Positions 11,201 through 18,929 of a stretch of 26,790 nucleotides of DNA are shown here, in pieces. The notes below the pieces were generated by a model. The model did no database searches. It saw nothing but the letters and a program-made list of their open reading frames with translations, and was not told the DNA's origin. The first letter of the stretch is position 1. Each line of letters opens with the position of its first letter. The stretch is from a bacterium (GTDB lineage Bacteria; UBP14; UBA6098; B30-G16), in NCBI GenBank assembly GCA_003645115.1, contig QNEG01000002.1, forward strand, positions 1 through 26,790. The letters run 5' to 3'. The position numbers and the translations under genes were made by a program.

Positions 11201-14200
11201 ACTACACCTCATACGATAGCATTATTTGTCGATCCTCATACTCTTATGGCAGATGGTTTCTCTACCGCTTCCCTCACTGCCACTGTGTTGGATACATTCG
11301 GACATCCGATATCCGATGGCACTCCAGTGGTATTCTCGGTGAATGATAGTAGCTACGGAATGGTATTTCCAGGAATTGCTTATACATCCAGTGGCGAGGC
11401 ACAAAGCACATTCCGTGCGGCGGTTCAGAAAGGAAATCCTGTTTTGCGAGCGGAAACAGATCCCACTAATTTCGACGAGGTCATAATTACATTGACTGCG
11501 GGACCGCCAGCATCGATAGTCCTCTCCGCCAATCCGGAGACTCTCGCTGCCAATGGAATGGACCAGAGTGATATTTCCGCTCAAATATTCGATGAATGGC
11601 TGAATCCTGTCGATGCTGGAGAATCGGTGAATTTTAATTCCACTCTGGGAAGTATTCTATTCCCCAGTCTAATGACCAATGACAGCGGAAATGTAAATAC
11701 TGTTCTTCAGGCTGGAAGTGTTCCCGGCAACTGTCAAATATCCGCTCAATGTGGTGGAGTTTACGATGTAATAAATGTTACTTTCCTCAAAAGCGGTGTG
11801 AATACTATCGTGCTGACTGCAGACCCACCGCAACTGGTGGTGGATGGCATTTCCAGCTCTGCGATACTGGGACAAATATTCGATTCCAATGGTTCGCCGG
11901 TAACCGATAATACGAAAATTTATTTCTGGTCATCGGACCCCTCGGCGGGAACAGTTATTTCACCGAAATTTACCAGTGGCGGACAAGTGGTCACCGAATT
12001 CATCGCTGGAACTAATGTGGGAACTGGTGAGGTCTGGATTTACGCCAGTGATACTAATACAGTAGTTGCGGGGCATCCTATCGATTCGGTCAGGATTGCA
12101 CTAGAACCCGGTGAACCAGCATATATCAATGTGTGGATGGATTCGTCTCATACGCCTACCGATACACTTTATGCCGATGGGAACGATGGCGCCTGGGTTT
12201 TTGGGCAAGTATTCGATGCTTACGGAAATCACATCAAAGGCGGTAATTCCGCAGGATTCCAGACCACTATGGGAAGATTCAGTCCCACCAGTGCAATGAC
12301 AGATACTACCGGCACTGCTCGGGCATTCCTACAATCCGGCTTAAGTGTCGGGACTGCAACTATCACTGTTACTTGTGGTTCCGCAATGGGATTCCTGGGC
12401 GTAGAAATGATTCAAACCGGCGTGGCAGGAATATTGCTTACCGCAGATAAATTAGTCCTCGCCGCCGATGGAACCGATATGACGGAAGTTCGCGCTACCG
12501 TATTCGCTCCCGGTGGAACTCCAGTATCAGATAATACTATTGTCCATTTCTTCGCAGATACCGATTGGGTCCATTTGTTGCCCGAGGACACTTATACAGA
12601 TAGCGGTGAGGCTTCCACTACCGTTCGAGCAGACACTGTCGCTACCAGTTCTATAAGAATCTATGGCTATGCCACTACTTCGCTCGGCGATACTTCCGAT
12701 ACCGCATCACTAAATTTCCGTATAGAACCCGGTCCAGCGGCGAGAATGATTATCTCTGTCTCCGATTCGGCTATCCCTGCCGATGGCGCCACTGGCGTTA
12801 ATATCGATGTCTGGATATATGATAGATATTCCAATCCTATCCTGGCAGGCACCACTGTCAGATTCAATACTACATTGGGTTCTATCACAGAGGTTAGCTT
12901 TACCGATACTTCTGGGCATTCATCCGCATTGCTGACATCGGGCACAGAAATAGGAAATGCTGTGGTTACTATCACTGTAGAGGGAATTACTGGGCATACT
13001 CAAGTCCAGTTTTACGAACTGGTCACGGCAGAATTAATTATGACCATAGACCCGATTCAATTGCCCGCCGATGGGGTGAGCAGTGCCGAGATTACTGTCC
13101 ACGCATACGATTCGCTCGGATTTTTGGTCTCCGATGGAAATAGAATAGCATTCACTCAACGAGATACTGTGGGCGGTTTCGTCAGAGGAATTATTGCGCC
13201 CCACATCGCATATACCGAGGATGGTATAGTGACTGCGACATTGACCGCACCAGTGCAGAAAGGCTGGGCAAGAGTTTATGCCTATGCGGATACAGTAGGT
13301 TCTGCAGTGGTGGATTCGTTCGATATAAGATTTATGGCGGGCGACCCGGCGATAATAATTTTCGATACTACTAATTTCAATAATTTCGAAGCCAGCGGAA
13401 TGTATTTTGAAGTGCCTGTGGTAGTTCAGGATGCATACGGAAATCCCGTAGATGTGGGCACCGAAATTTCATTCGGCACCACTCGAGGAGAAATTCAAAC
13501 CCCTTCGGTGGTTTCTAATGACACCGGTGGAGCTATAACATATATATCCAGTCATGAGACCGGTCCGGCAGTGATAACAGCTAATTCTGGAGATGCAGTC
13601 GCCACTGCTCATTGCACATTCAATGAAATCGAGGGCGATTGGATTATGGTTATCGCAAATCCATATATTATCACCGCCGATGGAACCAGTCAATCCACTA
13701 TTATCGCTACTCTAATGGATACATCGGGCGGAATATTTATTCCTGTCTCCGATGGAGTCCCAGTCCAATTTATGCTCAGTGGTCCTGGTATATTATCATC
13801 TTCCATCGCATTTACCAGTGGTGGACAGGCATCGGTTCAACTCACCGCTGGAACGGCATCGGATACTACTAAAGTATATGCGATGGCTATTTCCGCTATC
13901 GGAGATACTCTCATCGATTCGGTTAATGTATATCTTGCCCCAGGTCCGCCAGCTATTGTGGAATTTATAGATTCGTTCCTGCACGACCTTCCCGCAAATG
14001 GCGCCGATACCGAGCAGGTTTGGATTAGAGTAATGGATGCCTACGGAAATGGAGTAATTCGAGGGACTCCAGTCACATTTAACACTACTTTGGGAGAAAT
14101 AACACCCAATAGTGCTACCAATGACAGCGGATATGCCTGGGCAATATTGACCGCCAGCGCAACTCCCGGAATTGCCACTATCTCTGCGAATTGTGGTGGT

Positions 14201-17200
14201 GCCGCCGGATATGCTACTATCGCTATGCAGGAATTGACAGCAGATTCTATCGTATTGGCAGTGTATCCTCGTGAAATTATCGCCGATGGCTCATCCACAA
14301 GTGAACTGACTGCGGTGGTATTCAGTGGCGATTTGCCCGTCTCCGATGGAACTATTGTTAGGTTCTCTGCATCACGAGGTATCACTCGACCGGCTATCGC
14401 ATATACATCGTCTGGAGTTGCTACTTCCGAATTAGTGGCATCGGTTAGCCCGGATACCGTGTTTATCGAGGCTATCAGTGGAACTGTATCCGATACGGAT
14501 ACCGTATATCTGGTTCCCGGTCCACCTTCAAGAATGACTATCGAGGCTACCCCAGATTCTAATCTGGTCGCAAATGGAAACGATACTATTCGTATTCGTG
14601 TTCGAGTGTATGATGAATATAGCAATCCAGTGGGCGCCGGACAATTGGTGAACTTCACTACCACCATTGGAATAATTACTCCAAATTCTTATACCGATTC
14701 TACCGGACAGACATCGGTGATTTTATCCAGCGAATATGAAGCAGGCTGGAGTCAGGTCACTGCTACTTGCGGTGCTGCATCGGCGAGTATGTTGATTCAA
14801 TTTGTGCCCGACTCCATTGGGCAGGTTATACTTTCGGTCAACCCTATCGAATTGGTTGCTGATGGAAGTTCTACTGCCGATGTTACAGTTACCGTATTAG
14901 ATATAAATAGTCTTCCTATCGCCGATGGAACTCCGGTATTATTCAGCGGGATGAATCTCGGGCTGGTGGACCCACCGGTAGTATCTACTACTGGTGGTTC
15001 GGCATCGGCTACTCTGTCCAGTTTCACTATCGTGGGAGTAGATACTATGATTGCAAGTTGCGGTTCTGTCGCAGATTCCGTGATTTTATCTTTCATCGCT
15101 GGACCACCAGCAAATATCGTTTTGGTGCCCAATGATAATTATCTTATCTCCGATGGAATGGATACCACTACTGTGGAAGCTACTGTTACCGATGCCGCTG
15201 GAAATCCAGTCAGAGATGGAACAGTGGTTAATTTTAGTGTAGAACCGTCGGATATGGGAGTAGTTTGGGCAGTAGCAGTAACTTCCGATACCGGAAGATG
15301 TAATACATTATTCCAATCGGGAACACAACCTGGAATGGTAGCGGTTAATGCTTCCTCTGGCGGTGCAAACGGAACTTGCATCATTCAATTGGTGCCACCC
15401 GGTATCGGTGCAATAGAACTTTCTGTCGCCGACCATTATCTTCCCGGCGATGGTATCTCCAGCACCGAGGTCACCGCTATTGTATTCGATACTCTGGGAC
15501 TTCCAGCGCCAAATGGCACCGGTGTCCATTTTGCTATTACTGCTGGTTCTGTTCCCGCTAATTTATTCCCCGCCTGGTCTCAAACTACCGATGGTTATGC
15601 TAATGTCCAACTCATCGCTCCCACAGATATTGGTATATGTTCATTATATGCATACATCGACACCGGTAGTGCAATTGTGTATAGCGATACCGAAGTAGTA
15701 TATTTCGAGGGTGGCGATCCTCAAGCGATAATATTTTCTCCAACTTCTTTGACTATGCCTGCCGATGGTGCCACTGACACTACCTGCACATTGTGGGTGT
15801 TGGACAGATATGGTAATCCTATCGGTGCTCAACCGGTGGATATGACACTCGATTTGGGTAGAATATCACCGGCAACAGTGGTTACGGATACCTCCGGAAA
15901 AGGCATTTTTCAGGTGACATCATCGAGGAAGATCGGCGATGGAGTGATACAGGCTGTAGCAGATCCGGCGGATGGTTATATGAATGTCCGATATACTCCA
16001 GTCCCGGTAGATACTATATTGGTATTTGCTACGCCTCCGCGATTGCCCGCCGATGGAACCAGTCAATCCACTATTACCGCTATTGTGATGGATTCACTAG
16101 GCAGACTCGGTTCGGACGGGATGAGTGTTTATTTCTATACCGATAACGGATTCATAACTCCTCACGATACCACTCAAGATGGACAAGCGCAGGCTACATT
16201 GACCGCCGTGGATACAGTATGCACAGCAACTGTCACCGTGGTCTGCCAAAGTGAAAGTGCTTATGTGAATGTGATTTTCACCGCCGGTGTGCCGGATACG
16301 ATAATGATTTATTTCTCGCAGGATGTGGACACCGTAGGAAGTGGTTCCATAGATTCAATCGATGGTGTAGTTCTGGACACTCTGGGGAATAATGTCGGTG
16401 CGGGCGCATTAGTCGAATTATGGCTGGCAGGAGATGTAGATGGTATCGATACCTGTGGCGCATCGGGGGACCCCTGCAGTCTGGGAACTATCGGCGAAAG
16501 CACTGTCCTTACCGACTCCGCAGGAGAATTCACCACACAATTTACTCCCGGAACCAAATCGGGTATAATCTGGATTCACGCTAAATCCGGTGATGCGCGA
16601 GGTAGAGACTATATGATTATTCGCCCGGAAATTGCTCACACCGAAAGTGTCGATGTAAACAGGAAACATATATATGTCCGTGGCTCTGGAAATATAGACC
16701 AGGCGATAGTAACTGCATACATATACGATAGATATAACAATCCGGTTCGCGACAGCACCAAGGTAATTTTTAGGTGCACAAATTATCCCGGTGGGACAGA
16801 TACATTAAGGCAACCATCATTACAACCGAGACATCCAACTCTTGGACAACTGGATTCGGATACTATTTACACCTTGAATGGTCGAGCGAATGTTACACTT
16901 CGTTCTGGCAAAGCATCGGGAGTAGTGATAGTTCGTGCCGATGTGCTCGATGGCTCCGGATTAATTTCAGAATCTCCTCGAATATCCATCTCCAGCGGAT
17001 TGCCGTATAATATATCTATGTCCGCACTGGATTGTAATATAGCAGGATGGATTGTCGATGGTGTTGTTGATACTATTATGGCTATTGTATCCGACTCTAT
17101 GGATAATCCCTGTCCGAATACCGCTGTGTATTTCACCACCGATGAGGGTGTAGTTACTGGTTCTGCGGTTACCGATAGCCACGGTATCGCTTATGCTACT

Positions 17201-18052
17201 TGGTATTCTGCCGACCCGCGAGATGATGGCGATGTATGGGTCCACGGTAGGACTCGAGGCGACTCCTCCGCTGTATGTGATGGCGACTCCGGATGGGTAT
17301 GTGATAGCACTATGTTTTTCAATTCCGGACCAGCTGCATCGTTGAGCGTGGCAGCATCGCCGACTTCTATCGATGCCGATGGCTCCAGCACATCAGATAT
17401 CACTGTCTGGTTATTTGATGAAAATGGAAATTATGTTGTAGATGAAACCGAGGTCATTATACGGACAAATCTGGGAACGGTGGATAGTCCAGTGATGTCC
17501 TACAATGAATGTTTCGGATCTCGCGCCGATGCCACATATACCAGCACCACAGTTGTTCAGGATGATTACTGCACTGATACTCGAGTCAAGACAGCTGTAA
17601 TTACTGCATTGGCTGGTTTTGGAAGTGATACTGTCTGGGTAGATTTACTCAATGGAGATTGTGAATCGGATAATTCCAATCTCAATGCACCCAGTTCGGT
17701 GCCTATGGGCGGTGATTTCAGCGTAGTGGTCACCGTAAAAGATAACTGGGGCAATCCGATATGTGGCGAATCGGTAACTCTGACCAGCGCCGCAGACGCA
17801 ACTATTACTTCGGCTAATCCTGCTAATACTGGCAATTCTGGTAATGTCTCGTTCGATTTGACCACCGCCACAGACACCGTGGATATCACCGATTTGATTA
17901 CCGCTACATTCTCCGACTGCGCAGTATGGACCGAAGTTACATATTCTATAGGTAAAGGAGGATTCGAACCTGAATCGACTGAGGTGGATTCACTTCCTGA
18001 ACCTATTTACATCCATCAGAGAGATTCGTTGTTCGAAAAACCACCAGAATAG
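8195..18052 (+). CDS. Giant Ig-like-repeat surface lipoprotein, C-terminal part (continuation after the frameshift)
   Basis: 3285 residues continuing the protein that starts at the left edge. The frame is open from 8102, and homology to the repeat resumes at about 8117. The only start-like codon is TTG at 8195, overlapping the upstream TGA. There is no signal peptide, so as a separate product it would stay in the cytosol. It is better read as the second part of one gene of about 6016 residues. It holds domains 14-40 of the alternating Ig-like array (to about 16290), then a copy of the cysteine-containing module (about 16290-17310), then two less regular Ig-like domains. It ends in a charged, Pro/Glu-rich tail (PESTEVDSLPEPIY...EKPPE). 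No LPXTG motif, autotransporter barrel or obvious type IX sorting domain is seen, so anchoring would rest on the N-terminal lipid. Paired cysteines inside some domains (for example HCTDTLGC near 8356-8379) suggest an oxidising, extracytoplasmic location. The next gene follows after 69 bases on the same strand. Confidence 0.85.
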   Translation: MINLIPTDVGNIYISVEPNELTADARSEAVISGRVTNTLGNPITDGTPVRLEVHCTDTLGCESYGEVVPVTVHTDSGYFSASFTAGTKVGRIWVIASVDTVMDSAFVDLMPGEPDSIGIVISPNLLPADSFSTATVTASLYDRFGNPVGSGVNVNFSTTLGSIDPDNTTTNSAGRATTHLRSGRTSGIALVRAMSGSATGEDTCVFSQTGAELVVVTIEPPQIIADGVNSATVTAQVSDSLGNPVSDGMPVMFVQIVDTSADTLGLLVPSIGFTDSGIAEINFRAGTQTGRATIQACVDTAHCGTGYIDLIAGTADSINLTLGDTALPADGVSMTNANASVYDRYGNSVGSGRTVSFDITLGDIYPGSAPTNSSGNAGAMITSSPNPGLAWITAQCEDAYTTATINFGMTPPVFISLRANPRRIVADGISTSTITAHLINSVGDPVPDGTMIIFHSVDTAGAPYGDIDTIATTINGDATVELIADTSIGVAYVSATWYGTSDTLTDTTTVTFTPGPVAAVQVTADMETLYANDTLTARVTVVVTDAFDNLVEPGQAVAISVDNGEIFPTTGYTGDTIVCTYYPGSVAGRAVITAECAGFVGTEVIELLTQTIANLVIYSDSAFLVADGTSATNLYIVAQDSMGHPVADNTPIYITSSAGIAYPGVTYTMDGEATAILRSSTTAPETALVVATAGTVSDTLLVIFVPGEPALIDVIPNRNILWADGEDTTMVRAYVKDIHGNWVEEGKMVGFSTNLGTIDSFDVTHAIVETTGYAEAMFRSGIEPGAALITVDCGSAIGRTRITLDPTNVGEIGIFADPDVIIADGHQTSTITGFVRNTLGNPISDGTQVTLSLSPDSLGNVSPASAYTDSGLFEATFTAATTVGSVWVVMTVGGVSDSVPIELVPGQPHLITMNPMLGTLPADSSSVDTIAVVVQDRYGNRVQGGVSVDFSTTLGEVFPESNETNSAGSTYVFLRSGYQIGVARVVGRIDSARGECSVVITTTTPHTIALFVDPHTLMADGFSTASLTATVLDTFGHPISDGTPVVFSVNDSSYGMVFPGIAYTSSGEAQSTFRAAVQKGNPVLRAETDPTNFDEVIITLTAGPPASIVLSANPETLAANGMDQSDISAQIFDEWLNPVDAGESVNFNSTLGSILFPSLMTNDSGNVNTVLQAGSVPGNCQISAQCGGVYDVINVTFLKSGVNTIVLTADPPQLVVDGISSSAILGQIFDSNGSPVTDNTKIYFWSSDPSAGTVISPKFTSGGQVVTEFIAGTNVGTGEVWIYASDTNTVVAGHPIDSVRIALEPGEPAYINVWMDSSHTPTDTLYADGNDGAWVFGQVFDAYGNHIKGGNSAGFQTTMGRFSPTSAMTDTTGTARAFLQSGLSVGTATITVTCGSAMGFLGVEMIQTGVAGILLTADKLVLAADGTDMTEVRATVFAPGGTPVSDNTIVHFFADTDWVHLLPEDTYTDSGEASTTVRADTVATSSIRIYGYATTSLGDTSDTASLNFRIEPGPAARMIISVSDSAIPADGATGVNIDVWIYDRYSNPILAGTTVRFNTTLGSITEVSFTDTSGHSSALLTSGTEIGNAVVTITVEGITGHTQVQFYELVTAELIMTIDPIQLPADGVSSAEITVHAYDSLGFLVSDGNRIAFTQRDTVGGFVRGIIAPHIAYTEDGIVTATLTAPVQKGWARVYAYADTVGSAVVDSFDIRFMAGDPAIIIFDTTNFNNFEASGMYFEVPVVVQDAYGNPVDVGTEISFGTTRGEIQTPSVVSNDTGGAITYISSHETGPAVITANSGDAVATAHCTFNEIEGDWIMVIANPYIITADGTSQSTIIATLMDTSGGIFIPVSDGVPVQFMLSGPGILSSSIAFTSGGQASVQLTAGTASDTTKVYAMAISAIGDTLIDSVNVYLAPGPPAIVEFIDSFLHDLPANGADTEQVWIRVMDAYGNGVIRGTPVTFNTTLGEITPNSATNDSGYAWAILTASATPGIATISANCGGAAGYATIAMQELTADSIVLAVYPREIIADGSSTSELTAVVFSGDLPVSDGTIVRFSASRGITRPAIAYTSSGVATSELVASVSPDTVFIEAISGTVSDTDTVYLVPGPPSRMTIEATPDSNLVANGNDTIRIRVRVYDEYSNPVGAGQLVNFTTTIGIITPNSYTDSTGQTSVILSSEYEAGWSQVTATCGAASASMLIQFVPDSIGQVILSVNPIELVADGSSTADVTVTVLDINSLPIADGTPVLFSGMNLGLVDPPVVSTTGGSASATLSSFTIVGVDTMIASCGSVADSVILSFIAGPPANIVLVPNDNYLISDGMDTTTVEATVTDAAGNPVRDGTVVNFSVEPSDMGVVWAVAVTSDTGRCNTLFQSGTQPGMVAVNASSGGANGTCIIQLVPPGIGAIELSVADHYLPGDGISSTEVTAIVFDTLGLPAPNGTGVHFAITAGSVPANLFPAWSQTTDGYANVQLIAPTDIGICSLYAYIDTGSAIVYSDTEVVYFEGGDPQAIIFSPTSLTMPADGATDTTCTLWVLDRYGNPIGAQPVDMTLDLGRISPATVVTDTSGKGIFQVTSSRKIGDGVIQAVADPADGYMNVRYTPVPVDTILVFATPPRLPADGTSQSTITAIVMDSLGRLGSDGMSVYFYTDNGFITPHDTTQDGQAQATLTAVDTVCTATVTVVCQSESAYVNVIFTAGVPDTIMIYFSQDVDTVGSGSIDSIDGVVLDTLGNNVGAGALVELWLAGDVDGIDTCGASGDPCSLGTIGESTVLTDSAGEFTTQFTPGTKSGIIWIHAKSGDARGRDYMIIRPEIAHTESVDVNRKHIYVRGSGNIDQAIVTAYIYDRYNNPVRDSTKVIFRCTNYPGGTDTLRQPSLQPRHPTLGQLDSDTIYTLNGRANVTLRSGKASGVVIVRADVLDGSGLISESPRISISSGLPYNISMSALDCNIAGWIVDGVVDTIMAIVSDSMDNPCPNTAVYFTTDEGVVTGSAVTDSHGIAYATWYSADPRDDGDVWVHGRTRGDSSAVCDGDSGWVCDSTMFFNSGPAASLSVAASPTSIDADGSSTSDITVWLFDENGNYVVDETEVIIRTNLGTVDSPVMSYNECFGSRADATYTSTTVVQDDYCTDTRVKTAVITALAGFGSDTVWVDLLNGDCESDNSNLNAPSSVPMGGDFSVVVTVKDNWGNPICGESVTLTSAADATITSANPANTGNSGNVSFDLTTATDTVDITDLITATFSDCAVWTEVTYSIGKGGFEPESTEVDSLPEPIYIHQRDSLFEKPPE
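8216..10615 (+). repeat. Eight-domain tandem duplication, copy 2
   Basis: Second copy of the block, 2400 bases (800 codons) long. Matching cores in the same order are VTNTLGNPITDGT, LYDRFGNPVGSG, VSDSLGNPVSDGM, VYDRYGNSVGSG, LINSVGDPVPDGT, EPGQAV, AQDSMGHPVADNT and DIHGNWVEEG. The first domain keeps roughly three quarters of its residues by eye, and later ones keep fewer. A third, more decayed start of the unit follows directly (DPTNVGEIGIFADPDV and VRNTLGNPISDGT, from 10616), but correspondence fades after one or two domains. Confidence 0.8.
16290..17310 (+). repeat. Cysteine-containing multi-domain module, partial C-terminal copy
   Basis: After the A/B array the N-terminal type of sequence returns: LWLAGDVDG, SGIIWIHA, HTESVDVNRKHIYV, LDSDTIYTLNGRA, VLDGSGLISES, ISISSG and SADPRDDGDVWVHG, in the same order as upstream copy 2. 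It lacks the last domain of the N-terminal copies, so it is a partial copy. It brackets the array from the other side. Confidence 0.7.
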
Positions 18053-18121
18053 TTGCAGAATTTACAAAATTAATATAGATTAGAAATATTATTAGGGGCA
18101 CATATCAAAAGGAAGGTATTT

Positions 18122-18925
18122 ATGAAAAAAGCATCAGTCGGAGTAATATTGGTATCGATATTAGTCATAATTGCTGATGCGGTTCCGTTTGGCAATCCAG
18201 CAGATTTACCTGGTAAGGGAAAAATCGAGATTTCGGCGGATTTATCCAAACAATTTCTGTTTACCAGAAACGATGCATTTAGCAATAAATATGTGCCCCA
18301 TCAGCTTTTCCTGCGACTCGGATATACCCCATTCGAATGGATTATGTTGAATGGATATCTGGGTGGTTCCGATGCCGATTGGTATTGGAAACCCAATCAA
18401 ATCCCCGATGAGATATTCCTGGATGGTAGCTGGGAACTAAGTCCTGGCGCAGGGATTACTATACTGCCACCAGTGAAATTTACCTGGATGGATTTTCAAG
18501 GACATATATTTGTGGAAGCAAAATATTTCTTCATCAGAAGTAGATATCCCGATTTCACTCTACCTAGTGGACTATGGACGCTGAAATTGACATCCTATTT
18601 AAATCAGTTTGAAATGGGCGGATTTGCAGTAGGATATTACAGAAAATTCAATATCTCGGTGTATGGTGGAGTTTCGGCGAGATATGTATCTGCTACTGCG
18701 AGATATACAGCTATATCATCGCGAGGAAAACCATATAAAGGCGATATGTTGATGGGAAATTCATTCGGCAGTCAGAATATATTGACTATAGCGGTTTTTC
18801 CAGTGGTAGGTTTAAATTGGCATTTGCAGACTAATCTCGCTATAGATTTTGAAGCGAGTCTTTTAAATCTGGAAAAATCCGGTCCCACGGTCGGATTAGC
18901 TATTGGAATTTCTCACTATAAATAA
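18122..18925 (+). CDS. Exported beta-barrel-like outer-membrane protein (unrecognised family)
   Basis: 267 residues. The start is ATG at 18122, preceded by a good ribosome-binding site (AAGGAAGG, about 18111-18118). Residues 1-20 form a signal peptide (MKKAS, then a hydrophobic run, then ADA before Val) of the type cut by signal peptidase I. The mature part is rich in aromatic and glycine residues in alternating amphipathic stretches (FLRLGYTPFEW, GGFAVGYYRKFNISVYGGV, NWHLQTNLAIDFEASLL, VGLAIGISHYK), typical of a small outer-membrane beta-barrel of about 8-12 strands. I do not recognise a named family. It lies 69 bases after the giant lipoprotein gene and 4 bases before the TPR gene, so co-transcription is likely. 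A TTGCAG/TATAGA pair (18053-18079, 15-base spacer) could be a weak separate promoter. It might help export or anchor the giant lipoprotein, but that rests on position only. Confidence 0.7.
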   Translation: MKKASVGVILVSILVIIADAVPFGNPADLPGKGKIEISADLSKQFLFTRNDAFSNKYVPHQLFLRLGYTPFEWIMLNGYLGGSDADWYWKPNQIPDEIFLDGSWELSPGAGITILPPVKFTWMDFQGHIFVEAKYFFIRSRYPDFTLPSGLWTLKLTSYLNQFEMGGFAVGYYRKFNISVYGGVSARYVSATARYTAISSRGKPYKGDMLMGNSFGSQNILTIAVFPVVGLNWHLQTNLAIDFEASLLNLEKSGPTVGLAIGISHYK

Positions 18926-18929
18926 ATTT

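Larger units (their letters stand above)
4358..16290 (+). repeat. Array of 40 Ig-like domain repeats, strictly alternating types A and B
   Basis: About 11.9 kb of coding repeats, averaging about 298 bases per domain. Type A units carry a YGNPVxxG core followed by VxFTTTLG and TNSSGxA. Type B units carry a LGNPISDGT-like core followed by VxF, a longer insert, and IAYTxxGxA. Walking through the translation, every core alternates A, B, A, B, starting with A near 4430 and ending with B near 16080. I count 20 pairs with no break, including across the frameshift at 8114. Each domain opens with an LxADGxS-type strand. The DNA copies have diverged, so this is a protein-level repeat rather than an exact DNA repeat. 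Confidence 0.8.

Noticed and set aside
14041..14667. 208-codon open frame on the minus strand
   Set aside because: It is the antisense shadow of the repeat-coding gene. Many such frames occur on the minus strand across 1-18052, and none has domain features or its own start signals.
4358..16290. CRISPR array or satellite DNA as the source of the periodic signal
   Set aside because: The period (about 298 bases) is set by protein domains, the frame is open throughout, and the DNA copies are divergent rather than identical.
8195..18052. Second half as an independent gene starting at the TTG that overlaps the TGA
   Set aside because: It has no signal peptide or ribosome-binding site, and it starts in the middle of a domain whose first half is encoded upstream in the other frame.
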